From an uncultured Prevotella sp. (GTDB taxonomy: Bacteria; Bacteroidota; Bacteroidia; Bacteroidales; Bacteroidaceae), in NCBI GenBank assembly GCA_900768785.1, contig CAAGEG010000033.1:1-25390 (forward strand): 25,390 nucleotides of DNA. Reading direction: 5' to 3'. Position 1 is the first letter of the stretch, and every line of letters starts with the position of its first letter. The notes under the pieces are model-generated. The model saw nothing but the letters and a program-made list of their open reading frames with translations, was not told where the DNA came from and made no database searches. Shown here piece by piece: positions 7,681 to 16,720 of the stretch. A program made the position numbers and the translations under genes.

Positions 7681-10600
7681 ATGCTAAGCATTTACAAGGC
7701 ATCTGCAGGCTCAGGCAAGACGTTTCGTCTCACTATTGAATACATCAAACTCGCTTTGCAAAGCGATTGCAGTACGGCAAACAATCCGGTGCTATCTACT
7801 TCCGGTTCAAATCACAATCATATCCTTGCCATAACCTTTACAAATAAGGCTACGGAGGAAATGAAAACTCGTATCGTAAAAGAACTCTCCATTCTCGCTT
7901 TTAACACGTCGGACTCAAAATTGTTAGATGAACTGAAAAATTATTTTAAGACAGACGATGCATCATTGCAGAAAGCTGCGGAAAAAGCTCTTTACGATAT
8001 TCTTTTCCAGTTTACATTTTTCAATGTCAGCACTATAGACTCGTTTTTCCAGCAAGTGCTGCGTACTTTTGCTGCTGATATTGAGCGTCAAGACGACTTT
8101 GAGACGAGTGTTGACGATAAGGTAATTGTGCAAAATGCCGTACACAATGTGCTGGATAAGATTTCCGACAATAAAGATATATATTCATGGCTGAGAAAAT
8201 ACATCCAGGCAGAAATAAATAAGAAAAGCGATTTTAACTTTTTCAACAAGAATACAGGTGGTGCGGCGGTTGATATTGTGGATACTGTCTCTAAACTTAT
8301 GGACGACACATTTAAGGCATATAGCAAACTGATTGTGGCATACCTGGGTGACCCGAATAGAATTAAGGATTTTGAAGAAGTTTTGGCACGCAAGCAAAAA
8401 TGTTTTGATGGAGAAGTTATGTCGTTGCTGCGAAATGTGGAGAATTTGCTTAAAAAAGAGGAACTTGCTGTTTTTTATAAAGAAACTAAATTGCACAATA
8501 GCATCAGAAACAAGGCTTTTTCCGACATTGATTTTGACAAGTTGGAAAGAATGGCAAACGACCCTTCTTCCGAGTTCCAAAAGACGAAAACATCGGATTC
8601 AGGCAAACTAACACGCAAGACAGAACCTTCCGGCGATTTGTGCAAAGCTATAAAAGAATTGGCGGATTGCTGCTTATCCGGTTTAACACTTTACAATACC
8701 TGTGAGGCTATCCGCAAGAGCATCTATATGCTTGGAATCCTTGGTGTTGTAAACCGGGAAATGACGGAATTTTGTCGCGACAATGAGATGATTCTCGTTT
8801 CAGATACAAACGACTTTCTTCGCAAAATTATCAGTCTTGGAAATGTCCCATTTATCTATGACCGTATGGGTGTGTTTTTGCACCATTACTTGATAGATGA
8901 GTTTCAAGATACGTCCAATATGCAGTGGAAAAACATTTTCCCTCTGCTTTTAGAGAGTTTGGCAAACGGCAAGTCCAACCTTATTATCGGTGATGACAAA
9001 CAGAGTATTTATCGTTTTCGTGATGCCGCTCCGGAACTTCTTGCCGGAGAAGTCAAAGATACGGTTACGAAAATATTTAAGGGAAAGGGAGTAATCACAA
9101 AAGGTGAAAAACTTTCTGATAATACGAACTACCGCAGTGCCGAGAACGTAATCAAGTTTAACAATACGCTTTTCAATGCTCTGTCTCTCACGGATAAATA
9201 TATAGGAAGTGCGTATTCAAGGTCTGTCCAGCAAATTCCGGAAAAGAAAGAAGATGCTCCCAAAGGCTATGTGAAACTCCGCTTGCTCCCAAAAGATGCC
9301 GAACCGCAGGAAGATGGCTTGGGACTTAGTGCTGAAGATTCATGCCTTATCAGCGACTTGAGAGCTTTGCTGCAGAAAAAAATAAGTCCTTCCGACATTG
9401 CTATTTTGATTAGGAATAAAGCAGATGCAGTGAAAGCCGCGAATGCTATACAAACGGCTAAAATTAAAGGGCTGGAGGAATTTAAGGATTTACAGATAAA
9501 AATAAACGGAGCTGTAAAAATTTCGTCTTGCCCGTCTGTGAAAATTATCATAAGCACGCTTTACCTGCTTGTGGATCCGGAAATGCGAGAAGAATATCCG
9601 GACGAAGAATCACAGGAAAAAATAGATAAGAAAAAACGTTATCACAGTTATTCATGCCTTTTTGAAAAACTTGTGTCGGATGACGTAGATTATTCCGAGG
9701 CACTGGTTAAGGCATTGGAGGGTGACAACATAGCAATAGGCAGTGAAAAAAGTCTTGGCAAGATTGTTGAGGATATACGCCAAATGACAACGTATGCCTC
9801 TGATGATATATGTGGAGCTATAGACCTGATTGTGAGCGGGCTGAATGAATCGCTGCGTAAACGAGATACTCTATATATCACATCTCTGCAAGACCTTGCG
9901 TATGACTATTCGCAGCTGGGAAATACGTCTATCCGTTCTTTCCTTGAATGGTGGGAGAGTTGCGGAAATGATAAAACAATAGAATTTCCTGACGATTTTG
10001 AAGCGGTGAATATCGTAACTATTCATAAATCCAAGGGGTTGCAGTATAAGTGCGTGCTTATCCCATACGCTACATGGAAATTTGATGATATTGCCTCAAC
10101 CACCAAAAATAATTTCCGGTGGGTGGATATACCGAAAGAAATTTGTGAACTTTTTGACCAAAACGAAGAGTCCGGCGGTCTTGACATGGTACCACCCAAA
10201 TTTCCTATAAAGATTTCTTCAAGGCTTGAAAAAACGTATTTCTCAGATGATTTGGATTTTTTCCTGAAACAGGATTACCAAGATACGATGAATCTGCTGT
10301 ATGTGGCACTCACTCGTGCTGAAGATGTGCTGATAGTGACTGCACAGCAGAAACAAAAAACTGTAGGTTCGTATGTTTACGATATCTTGAATCAAGTGAA
10401 ATATTGTTTCACGGAGGGCGGTGTAAAGTCTGCATTGGAATCGCCGAATGCCAATAAGGAGTATGGAGACATCAGTCATTTGCTTACCACTGCAAATTAT
10501 TCCGAAGATGACAATATTATAGAGGTTGGCTCATTAGACGATTACCTCGGGAAGGGGAAAAATAGCAAGTGTAATAAAATGCCTGTTTATGAAAGTTTTG

Positions 10601-11091
10601 AAAATGAGTTGGTGAATGAAAAGATAAACGTATTCTACAGCCGCGAAACTTTCAACCCTAACGATGCAAGGGAGAAAGGTACTTTCTTCCATAGTGTGCT
10701 GAGTGAAGTAGAAACGCCTGACGACTTGGAATATGCGTTCCACAAATGGGCTGTAATAGTGGGTCTTGATGAGAAAAAGTATAAGGACGATTGGTTGCCT
10801 TTGCTCAAAAAAGCACTTGAGCAGCCGGAAGTCCAAAAATGGTACGACGGTACGGGAAAAGTGATAAACGAGTATGCCGTGAAAAATGAATCCGGCAAAG
10901 TTTCTCGTGCAGACAGAGTGGTGATAAAAGGCGATAACGTGGATATTATCGACTACAAATCAGGTGGGGAATCACCCTCGTATATTAAACAGGTGCAGGA
11001 GTACATGACAATTTATTCTGCCAAAGGGTATAAAAACGTGAAGGGATATATATGGTATTTTCTTAGTGGAAAAATAGTTGAAGTAAAATGA
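7681..11091 (+). CDS. AddA-type UvrD helicase with C-terminal RecB nuclease domain
   Basis: A 1136-residue double-strand-break resection enzyme (AddA/RecB type). Walker A is ASAGSGKT (7-14), the DExx box is LIDEFQDT (404-411), and GDDKQSIYRFRDA follows. Motif V is TIHKSKGLQYK (about 780-790) and motif VI is LLYVALTRAED (872-882). The C-terminal PD-(D/E)XK nuclease has H1004 in GTFFHSVL, D1078 in ADRVV, D1091 and K1093 in IIDYKSG, and Q1104 in KQVQEY. All catalytic positions are present. An AddB-type partner would normally be needed and is often adjacent, but none is in this window. The 3' end overlaps the anchored endonuclease gene by ATGA. Confidence 0.92.
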   Translation: MLSIYKASAGSGKTFRLTIEYIKLALQSDCSTANNPVLSTSGSNHNHILAITFTNKATEEMKTRIVKELSILAFNTSDSKLLDELKNYFKTDDASLQKAAEKALYDILFQFTFFNVSTIDSFFQQVLRTFAADIERQDDFETSVDDKVIVQNAVHNVLDKISDNKDIYSWLRKYIQAEINKKSDFNFFNKNTGGAAVDIVDTVSKLMDDTFKAYSKLIVAYLGDPNRIKDFEEVLARKQKCFDGEVMSLLRNVENLLKKEELAVFYKETKLHNSIRNKAFSDIDFDKLERMANDPSSEFQKTKTSDSGKLTRKTEPSGDLCKAIKELADCCLSGLTLYNTCEAIRKSIYMLGILGVVNREMTEFCRDNEMILVSDTNDFLRKIISLGNVPFIYDRMGVFLHHYLIDEFQDTSNMQWKNIFPLLLESLANGKSNLIIGDDKQSIYRFRDAAPELLAGEVKDTVTKIFKGKGVITKGEKLSDNTNYRSAENVIKFNNTLFNALSLTDKYIGSAYSRSVQQIPEKKEDAPKGYVKLRLLPKDAEPQEDGLGLSAEDSCLISDLRALLQKKISPSDIAILIRNKADAVKAANAIQTAKIKGLEEFKDLQIKINGAVKISSCPSVKIIISTLYLLVDPEMREEYPDEESQEKIDKKKRYHSYSCLFEKLVSDDVDYSEALVKALEGDNIAIGSEKSLGKIVEDIRQMTTYASDDICGAIDLIVSGLNESLRKRDTLYITSLQDLAYDYSQLGNTSIRSFLEWWESCGNDKTIEFPDDFEAVNIVTIHKSKGLQYKCVLIPYATWKFDDIASTTKNNFRWVDIPKEICELFDQNEESGGLDMVPPKFPIKISSRLEKTYFSDDLDFFLKQDYQDTMNLLYVALTRAEDVLIVTAQQKQKTVGSYVYDILNQVKYCFTEGGVKSALESPNANKEYGDISHLLTTANYSEDDNIIEVGSLDDYLGKGKNSKCNKMPVYESFENELVNEKINVFYSRETFNPNDAREKGTFFHSVLSEVETPDDLEYAFHKWAVIVGLDEKKYKDDWLPLLKKALEQPEVQKWYDGTGKVINEYAVKNESGKVSRADRVVIKGDNVDIIDYKSGGESPSYIKQVQEYMTIYSAKGYKNVKGYIWYFLSGKIVEVK

Positions 11092-11939
11092 AAAAGAATA
11101 GCAGATATACAAAACAGACCAAGGCTGCAACTGTCCTTCTGCTTGTGGTGGCAGTGATATGGATTGCTTCACAGGTGATGCTGTCCTGCCAAAAGACAAG
11201 TGCATCTGAAAATGCTGCAGGCGAGTCTGAACTTTCCGTGCAGCAGTTGCTGGAAGTGCGTACAAATCCGGCTTTGGAGCAGGTGATAGTGGATTATGAA
11301 GGGGTGAAAATATCTTTTAATCCGCGTCTTCATGTGCCCAACTGGGTGGCATGGGAACTTACTGGTGATGAAACGCTGGGTGAGGAGCCTCGCTATAATA
11401 AATTTTCTTGCGATGAATCCGTTCCCGGTTGCCCTGATGACTGGGATTATAAATATTCCGGCTACGACCGTGGGCACATGGCTCCGGCTGCGGATATGAA
11501 GTGGAGTGAGAAGGCAATGCAGGAGTCTTTTTATCTGACAAATGTATGTCCTCAGGCAGGAGAACTGAATCGCGGTTCGTGGAAGAAGTTGGAAGAAAAA
11601 TGTCGTGCAAAAGCGTGTGCGGATTCAGCGATAATAGTGATATGCGGACCTGTTTTGACGGATAATATACGAGAATTTTTAGGTGATAGCAGAGTGGCAG
11701 TACCGCAGAGGTTTTTCAAAATTATTTTGTCGCCTTTTGCAGAGAAAAACCAGGCTATAGGTTTTATTATGCCAAATGGAAAAGTTCCGGGTGGTATGCA
11801 AAATTGTGCCGTTACCATAGACAGTGTGGAAGCTGTCACCGGACATGACTTTTTCTCTGTTTTGCCGGAAGATTTGCAGAGCTATATTGAATCGCAATGC
11901 AACTTTAACAGTTGGAGTCGCAGTGCCAAGAGGAGATAG
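11088..11939 (+). CDS. Membrane-anchored DNA/RNA non-specific endonuclease
   Basis: A 283-residue NUC1/His-Me finger nuclease. An N-terminal hydrophobic segment (about residues 14-32, VLLLVVAVIWIASQVMLSC) follows basic residues, so it is an anchor or lipoprotein-type signal (C33). The catalytic motif is YDRGHMAPAADM (126-137) with general base H130. The metal ligand is N161 in GELNRGSW. FYLTNVCPQ (148-156) is also typical of the family. Such enzymes degrade DNA and RNA in the periplasm or outside the cell. Coupling by ATGA overlap to the AddA-like gene is striking, because the two should act on opposite sides of the membrane. Confidence 0.9.
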   Translation: MKKNSRYTKQTKAATVLLLVVAVIWIASQVMLSCQKTSASENAAGESELSVQQLLEVRTNPALEQVIVDYEGVKISFNPRLHVPNWVAWELTGDETLGEEPRYNKFSCDESVPGCPDDWDYKYSGYDRGHMAPAADMKWSEKAMQESFYLTNVCPQAGELNRGSWKKLEEKCRAKACADSAIIVICGPVLTDNIREFLGDSRVAVPQRFFKIILSPFAEKNQAIGFIMPNGKVPGGMQNCAVTIDSVEAVTGHDFFSVLPEDLQSYIESQCNFNSWSRSAKRR

Positions 11940-12081
11940 TAAGTTTGGCTGCAAGGTAAATTGTTGAATAATGCAAATGAAAAGTCCTTGAAGTCCTGGT
12001 GTGACACCGTGCTCTGAGGTGTAAATAAAACTTAAGAGTCTGTTTCATAACGTTAATTATGAAATGTGTTTTAATATAAAT

Positions 12082-12097
12082 ACAACTTATAAGTTGT
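12082..12097. promoter_or_regulatory. 16-bp perfect palindrome, probable toxin-antitoxin operator
   Basis: ACAACTTATAAGTTGT is a perfect palindrome. It overlaps the TTG at 12094-12096 that acts as -33 element for the toxin-antitoxin operon, whose -7 is TATCTTTG (12117-12124, 20-base spacer). Binding by the HTH antitoxin would block the promoter. This placement is typical of autoregulated TA operons; binding is inferred. Confidence 0.55.
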
Positions 12098-12124
12098 GTG
12101 TATTGATTTTTTTTGTTATCTTTG
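12094..12124 (+). promoter_or_regulatory. Promoter of the HigBA-like operon
   Basis: TTG is at 12094-12096 and the -7 TATCTTTG at 12117-12124, 20 bases apart, ending 18 bases before the toxin ATG. The short leader argues against translation from the in-frame TTG at 12113. Confidence 0.6.
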
Positions 12125-12142
12125 CGTCAAAATAATCAAGAT

Positions 12143-12691
12143 ATGACTTTTGACGATATAACAGGTGATGGTCGCCTTTGGGCAGTAAGGTACGATGACG
12201 CAAGTGATAACGAGCTATTCCGTTTGTTTGATCAATGGAATGATGTGTTATGGTTGCGTAATTTTTTTATGGAAAATTTAAATGACCTTAGTGCATATTT
12301 CAAAATCACGGATATAAATCAAGCAATCAGCGATACTATAGATGATAGTGAGGTATTGGAAGGTGTTATTCTTGATATTTCTCCTAATGCTGACCTCGAT
12401 TTGATTTTTCGACCGTTGAGCAATAATCGTACCATTGCTGAAATGTTAGAAAAAATGAAGGCTCGAGGAGAGAGAACAAATCGTCATGACTCTTGGTTAA
12501 GAATATATGCTATTCGTCTTGCCGATGGTAAGTATATTATCACTGGCGGTGCCATAAAACTTACTGCGACAATGCAAGAACGACCACATACTTTGTTGGA
12601 ACTTGACAAAATAGAAAAAGTCCGTCGTTTCTTGCTTGACGAAGGTATTGTTGATGATGAAGGTTTTATTGATTATATTAGTGAACTATAA
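12143..12691 (+). CDS. RelE/HigB-like toxin of a reverse-order TA pair
   Basis: A 182-residue protein from the ATG at 12143; the in-frame TTG at 12113 lies within the promoter. Typical segments are GDGRLWAVRYDD, WLRNFFMENLNDLSAYFKI, DISPNADLDLIFRPL and HDSWLRIYAIRLADGKYIIT, followed by GGAIKLTATMQERPHT. They match the long (about 180 aa) Bacteroidales proteins annotated as RelE/ParE-family toxins. The segment WLRIYAIRLADGKYIITGGA resembles the RelE core strand-loop-strand. The toxin gene precedes the antitoxin, the HigBA order, with an 11-base gap. mRNA cleavage is inferred from the family. Confidence 0.75.
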   Translation: MTFDDITGDGRLWAVRYDDASDNELFRLFDQWNDVLWLRNFFMENLNDLSAYFKITDINQAISDTIDDSEVLEGVILDISPNADLDLIFRPLSNNRTIAEMLEKMKARGERTNRHDSWLRIYAIRLADGKYIITGGAIKLTATMQERPHTLLELDKIEKVRRFLLDEGIVDDEGFIDYISEL

Positions 12692-12702
12692 AACATACGG
12701 AT

Positions 12703-13008
12703 ATGGATACAACATTAAATAGACTTCGACAACATCAATCCGCCACTGAAACTAAATGGCGTGAAGATGCTGAAAAAAGGAGAACGAACAAAGAATGGCT
12801 TCGCTATTCTCAAAATATTGCAATGCGTATGCTTGATAAAATGGAAGCAGATGGGATTACCCAAAAGCAACTTGCAGAGCGTATGGATTGCAGTCAGCAG
12901 TATGTGTCTAAAATCCTAAAAGGACGTGAAAACCTATCGCTTGAAACTATGGCAAAAATAGAGTCAGCTTTAGGTATAACAGTTATGCAATGTGAATTAG
13001 CAGGCTGA
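12703..13008 (+). CDS. HTH (XRE) antitoxin, HigA-like
   Basis: A 101-residue DNA-binding protein. A basic N-terminal helix (residues 1-35, probably the toxin-binding part) is followed by a Cro/CI helix-turn-helix at about 37-92: MRMLDKMEADGITQKQLAER, MDCSQQYVSKILKGRENLSL, then ETMAKIESALG. It is second in the operon, 11 bases after the toxin. The palindrome at 12082-12097 is its most likely binding site. Confidence 0.85.
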   Translation: MDTTLNRLRQHQSATETKWREDAEKRRTNKEWLRYSQNIAMRMLDKMEADGITQKQLAERMDCSQQYVSKILKGRENLSLETMAKIESALGITVMQCELAG

Positions 13009-13051
13009 TTTATCAGCGTAAAAACCTGTTTGATAAAATCTTTTTGTGTTT

Positions 13052-13085
13052 TTTGCAGAAATATACTGAAAAAGTAGTAACTTTG
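13052..13085 (+). promoter_or_regulatory. Promoter of the dtd operon
   Basis: The -33 TTTG is at 13052-13055 and the -7 TAACTTTG at 13078-13085, 22 bases apart, ending 18 bases upstream of the dtd ATG. Confidence 0.5.
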
Positions 13086-13103
13086 TGAAAAATACACCGA
13101 TAG

Positions 13104-13556
13104 ATGCGAATTGTAATCCAAAGAGTGATGTCTGCATCGGTTTCCATTAGCAGACAGTGCGTCTCGGCAATAAATGCCGGACTGCTCGTTCTTGTGGGTG
13201 TAGCAGAAGGTGATACTCAGGAAGATATGGAGTGGCTTGCTGCCAAAACTGCATCTCTGAGAATCTTTAACGATGAAAACGGCGTGATGAACAAGTCCGT
13301 AATGGACGTGGGCGGCGAGGTGCTTGCCGTTTCTCAGTTCACACTAAATGCTTCCACAAAGAAAGGCAATCGCCCAAGCTATATCCGTGCCGCAGGACAT
13401 GAAATTGCCATCCCGCTGTATGATGCTTATTGCACTCGCGTGGCTGAAATCATGGACAAAGAAGTGAAGAAAGGCGTTTTTGGTGCCGATATGCAGGTAA
13501 GCCTTGTAAATGATGGTCCCGTCACTATAATTATTGACTCAAAACTCCGTGAATGA
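13104..13556 (+). CDS. dtd: D-aminoacyl-tRNA deacylase
   Basis: A 150-residue full-length DTD. It hydrolyses D-aminoacyl- and glycyl-mischarged tRNAs to protect translation. The two family signatures are intact: SQFTL (77-81) and the Gly-cisPro motif NDGPVT (136-141). The N-terminus MRIVIQRVMSASVSI is canonical. It overlaps the MazG-like gene by ATGA, so the two quality-control hydrolases are coupled. Confidence 0.97.
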   Translation: MRIVIQRVMSASVSISRQCVSAINAGLLVLVGVAEGDTQEDMEWLAAKTASLRIFNDENGVMNKSVMDVGGEVLAVSQFTLNASTKKGNRPSYIRAAGHEIAIPLYDAYCTRVAEIMDKEVKKGVFGADMQVSLVNDGPVTIIIDSKLRE

Positions 13557-13903
13557 ACACAGAAAATGCCATAAGGGAAATGACACTATCGCAACTCCAA
13601 GAGACTGTGGATGAGTGGATTAAGACAGTGGGTGTGAGGTATTTCTCTCCTCTCACAAATATGGCTGTGCTGGCGGAAGAAACAGGTGAGGTGGCACGTA
13701 TTATGGCAAGAAAATACGGCGACCAATCATTCAAACCCGGTGAAAGTCAAGACCTTGCAGATGAACTTGCAGACTTGCTCTGGGTGACGGTGGCAATAGC
13801 AAACCAGACCGGTGTGAACCTCACGGAGGCAATAAATGCCAATATCCGCAAAAAAACTCTCCGCGATGCAGAGAGACACAAGAATAATCCTAAACTAACA
13901 TAA
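13553..13903 (+). CDS. MazG-like nucleotide pyrophosphohydrolase
   Basis: A 116-residue all-alpha NTP pyrophosphohydrolase. The metal-binding pattern is visible as LAEETGEVARI (ExxE) and QDLADELADLLW (ExxD), followed by the helix AIANQTGVNLTEAINANIRK. Single-domain members remove non-canonical or excess NTPs/dNTPs; the substrate is unknown. Coupled to dtd through an ATGA overlap. Confidence 0.92.
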   Translation: MNTENAIREMTLSQLQETVDEWIKTVGVRYFSPLTNMAVLAEETGEVARIMARKYGDQSFKPGESQDLADELADLLWVTVAIANQTGVNLTEAINANIRKKTLRDAERHKNNPKLT

Positions 13904-13938
13904 TAATACATAACACTTTACATTAAAAAATCAGAAGT

Positions 13939-14826
13939 ATGAAGGTAGATAAATATCACGAAGCGATTAATGCTTCACAAGTTGAGTCAGACGACGCAAA
14001 AGTGAAAGCGGCAGTAGAAAAAATTATTGCCGAGCACAAACAGGAAAATATGAATGCAGACGTATATCGTTTCCTGTTCAATACAATTGACCTGACTACC
14101 CTTAAAAGCACGGATTCTCCTCAATCCGTGGCAAAATTCGTGGAACGTGTAAACGATTTTGACGATGAACACCCGGAACTCAAAAATGTGGCTGCAATCT
14201 GTGTCTATCCAAACTTTGCACAGGTGGTAAGCACTATTCTTGACGTGACAAATGTGAACGTGGCATGCGTTTCAGGTTGTTTCCCATCTTCTCAGTCTTT
14301 CGTGGAAGTGAAAGTAGCAGAAACGGCACTTGCTGTGGAAGGTGGAGCAGATGAAATAGACATCGTGTTTAACCTTGGTAATTACTTTGACGGTGACTAC
14401 GAAGAAGTGTGCGATGAAATCCAGGAAATCAAACATGCTTGCCGTGATGCTCGCCTCAAGGTTATCCTTGAAACCGGTGCTCTCAAAACTGCAGAAAATA
14501 TCAAGAACGCTTCTATCCTTTCTCTCTATTCCGGTGCAGACTTCCTCAAAACTTCCACAGGTAAGGAATACCCGGGTGCAAGCCTTGAGGCAGCATACGT
14601 TATGGCACAGTGCATCAAGGAATACTACGAGAAAACAGGCAATATGGTAGGCTTTAAAGCTTCCGGTGGTGTGGCTACAACAGAAGAAGCTGTGGCTTAT
14701 TTCACTATTATCAAGGAAGTTCTCGGCGACCAATGGCTCACAAACGAATATTTCCGTATCGGTGCGAGCCGTCTTGCAAACAATTTGCTTTCGGACATAT
14801 TGGGGACAGAAACTAAATTCTTCTAA
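13939..14826 (+). CDS. deoC: Deoxyribose-phosphate aldolase
   Basis: A 295-residue DERA that cleaves 2-deoxyribose-5-phosphate to glyceraldehyde-3-phosphate and acetaldehyde in deoxynucleoside catabolism. The Schiff-base lysine is K204 in FLKTSTGK, the second active lysine is K240 in GFKASGGV, and the aspartate is D141 in GADEIDIVFN. It is longer than the E. coli enzyme because of an N-terminal extension of about 40 residues, common in Bacteroidales. It sits 35 bases after the mazG-like gene and 3 bases before the GYF_2 gene. Confidence 0.96.
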   Translation: MKVDKYHEAINASQVESDDAKVKAAVEKIIAEHKQENMNADVYRFLFNTIDLTTLKSTDSPQSVAKFVERVNDFDDEHPELKNVAAICVYPNFAQVVSTILDVTNVNVACVSGCFPSSQSFVEVKVAETALAVEGGADEIDIVFNLGNYFDGDYEEVCDEIQEIKHACRDARLKVILETGALKTAENIKNASILSLYSGADFLKTSTGKEYPGASLEAAYVMAQCIKEYYEKTGNMVGFKASGGVATTEEAVAYFTIIKEVLGDQWLTNEYFRIGASRLANNLLSDILGTETKFF

Positions 14827-14829
14827 TAA

Positions 14830-15435
14830 ATGAAATATTGGGTAATAATTGCAAACCGCCAACAAGGTCCTTACGAACTTGAGGACTTGAAACTTCTTCC
14901 CCTCACACCAAACACTCCCGTATGGCATGAAGGACTGCCACAGTGGGTGCCGGCTGTGCAGGTGAAGGAAGTGATGGATATCCTTAATGCAGAAGAACAG
15001 CAGCAAGCTGAAAATACTGCAGAAAATCCGGCTGATCCTGAGGAAAATTTTGACAATTCCGCAGAACAGGCTACGGAGGAAAACGGCAATCAGGGCACCG
15101 AAAACGATAGTGCTAATGCAGGCAACTATTCGTATTCTTTTGTTAATGCCGGATACCAAAACGCAGGCTCTAATGCTCAGCGAAGAATGGATACTCTCCA
15201 TGAAGGGCAGCGTCCGGATTCATACCTCGCATGGGCTATTATAGTGACAATTCTGTGCTGCTTGCCATGCGGAATAGTATCTATTATCTATGCCACAATG
15301 GTAAATTCACGATTTGACCGCGGTGATGTGGAAGGTGCAAAAAAAGCATCTGAAACAGCTCAGATGTGGATAATCCTTTCTATTACTCTCGGATTGCTGG
15401 TTATGCCAATCCAAGTAGCTTTGCAATTATTATGA
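14830..15435 (+). CDS. GYF_2-CD225/dispanin membrane protein
   Basis: A 201-residue protein. Residues 1-45 form a GYF_2 domain (KYWVIIANRQQGPYELEDL, then PVWHEGLPQWVPA), thought to bind proline-rich peptides. Residues 55-115 are a Glu/Asn/Gln-rich linker. Residues about 130-201 are a CD225-like segment with two membrane spans (132-156 and 179-200) joined by a loop containing RFDRGDVEGAKKASETAQMW. This architecture is common in Bacteroidetes; its role is unknown. The stop overlaps the start of the DUF2752 gene. Confidence 0.85.
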   Translation: MKYWVIIANRQQGPYELEDLKLLPLTPNTPVWHEGLPQWVPAVQVKEVMDILNAEEQQQAENTAENPADPEENFDNSAEQATEENGNQGTENDSANAGNYSYSFVNAGYQNAGSNAQRRMDTLHEGQRPDSYLAWAIIVTILCCLPCGIVSIIYATMVNSRFDRGDVEGAKKASETAQMWIILSITLGLLVMPIQVALQLL

Positions 15436-15815
15436 GAAAAAGCACTATAATCGCAGTGGCAACGATTGTTATTGTCGCTGCGATTATTGTTGTATATTAC
15501 ACTTTTGACCCGGCTCAATATTCATTTTTCCCGAGGTGTCCTTCAAAACTTATCACAGGTTATGACTGTCCCGGCTGTGGCACTCAGCGTGCTTTCCATG
15601 CCCTCCTGAACGGCAATCTTGCAGAGGCTTTGCATCACAATGCCATCCTTCTCCTTGCAGTGCCGTTTCTTGTTGTGTATGCGGCTGCGTCAATCTTAAA
15701 AAAACGGTTGCCACGCTTCCATGCAGCAATGAATTCCTCAATTGTGTGTTGGACAGTGCTTGGAATTTTGCTCCTATGGTGGGTGGTGAGAAATACTTTA
15801 GAAATCTTTCAATAA
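15432..15815 (+). CDS. DUF2752 membrane protein
   Basis: A 127-residue protein from the ATG at 15432, which overlaps the previous TGA (ATGA); upstream in-frame codons lie inside the GYF_2 gene. The DUF2752 signature is CPSKLITGYDCPGCGTQRAF (residues 36-55). It is framed by an N-terminal span (5-23) and two further hydrophobic segments (71-89 and 102-120). The four-cysteine CP...CPGCG motif could bind metal or be redox active, but the family has no established function. Pairing with a GYF_2/CD225 protein is a recurrent Bacteroidales arrangement, as far as I recall. Confidence 0.88.
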   Translation: MRKSTIIAVATIVIVAAIIVVYYTFDPAQYSFFPRCPSKLITGYDCPGCGTQRAFHALLNGNLAEALHHNAILLLAVPFLVVYAAASILKKRLPRFHAAMNSSIVCWTVLGILLLWWVVRNTLEIFQ

Positions 15816-15816
15816 A

Positions 15817-16707
15817 ATGGCAGACAAATTATTAAAAATAGGAATTATTCAGCAACATAATACGTCAGATATAGCTGAAAATCAGAAAAATCTGGCTGAA
15901 AAAATCTCAAAACTTGCAAAAGCCGGAGCAGAACTCATTGTTAATCAAGAACTTCATGATTCTCTCTATTTTTGCCAAGTGGAAGATGTGAATAATTGTG
16001 ATTTGGCAGTGGAAATACCGTCTGCCACTACGGATTTCTATGCAAAAATAGCAAAAGAAAATGGTATTGTACTGGTGACATCGCTGTTTGAGAAGCGTGC
16101 CCCGGGACTTTATCACAACACTGCCGTGGTGTTTGAAAAAGACGGAACTATTGCAGGAAAATACCGCAAAATGCACATTCCCGATGACCCAGCTTATTAC
16201 GAAAAATTCTACTTCACACCCGGTGACCTCGGTTTTAAGCCCATAGCCACCTCCGTAGGCAAATTGGGTGTGCTTGTTTGTTGGGACCAGTGGTACCCGG
16301 AAGCAGCAAGACTTATGGCTCTTTCCGGAGCGGAAATCCTCATTTACCCAACGGCTATAGGATGGGAAAGCAGTGATACGGAGGCTGAAAAAGCACGCCA
16401 ACTTGAGGCGTGGGTGACAGTGCAACGCGGTCATGCTGTGGCAAACGGATTGCCTGTAGTGACTGTGAACCGTGTGGGACACGAACCGGACCCTTCCGGA
16501 GCAACAGGCGGTATTAAGTTCTGGGGAAACAGTTTCGTGGCAGGTCCGCAAGGCGAATTTCTCTTCCGTGCCTCCTCTGACAGCGAGGAAGAAAAAATTA
16601 TAGAAGTCAATCTCAGCCGCTCCGAGCAGGTGCGTCGTTGGTGGCCGTTCCTTCGCGACAGACGAATTGAAAACTTTGGTGATTTGACAAAAAGATTTAT
16701 TGACTAA
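15817..16707 (+). CDS. aguB: N-carbamoylputrescine amidase
   Basis: A 296-residue nitrilase-superfamily enzyme that converts N-carbamoylputrescine to putrescine, CO2 and ammonia in the agmatine route. The catalytic triad is E45 (NQELHDS), K118 (KYRKMHIPDD) and C155 (LVCWDQWYPE). Full length. The usual partner agmatine deiminase (aguA) is not adjacent. The deiminase-like gene at 22446-23726 has a different, membrane-anchored architecture and lies in accessory DNA, so it is probably not the metabolic partner. Confidence 0.95.
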   Translation: MADKLLKIGIIQQHNTSDIAENQKNLAEKISKLAKAGAELIVNQELHDSLYFCQVEDVNNCDLAVEIPSATTDFYAKIAKENGIVLVTSLFEKRAPGLYHNTAVVFEKDGTIAGKYRKMHIPDDPAYYEKFYFTPGDLGFKPIATSVGKLGVLVCWDQWYPEAARLMALSGAEILIYPTAIGWESSDTEAEKARQLEAWVTVQRGHAVANGLPVVTVNRVGHEPDPSGATGGIKFWGNSFVAGPQGEFLFRASSDSEEEKIIEVNLSRSEQVRRWWPFLRDRRIENFGDLTKRFID

Positions 16708-16720
16708 GAGCCTGAAAATT

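Noticed and set aside
5364..12044. 12-bp inverted match AACAGACTCTTA at 5364-5375 and its complement at 12033-12044
   Set aside because: Short, with no conserved flanks. Not enough to call a dispersed repeat or rearrangement endpoint.
14272..15201. 309-codon minus-strand open frame
   Set aside because: It lies antisense to deoC and the GYF_2 gene, both with clear family signatures. Its translation is Cys/Phe/His-rich with no recognisable domain.
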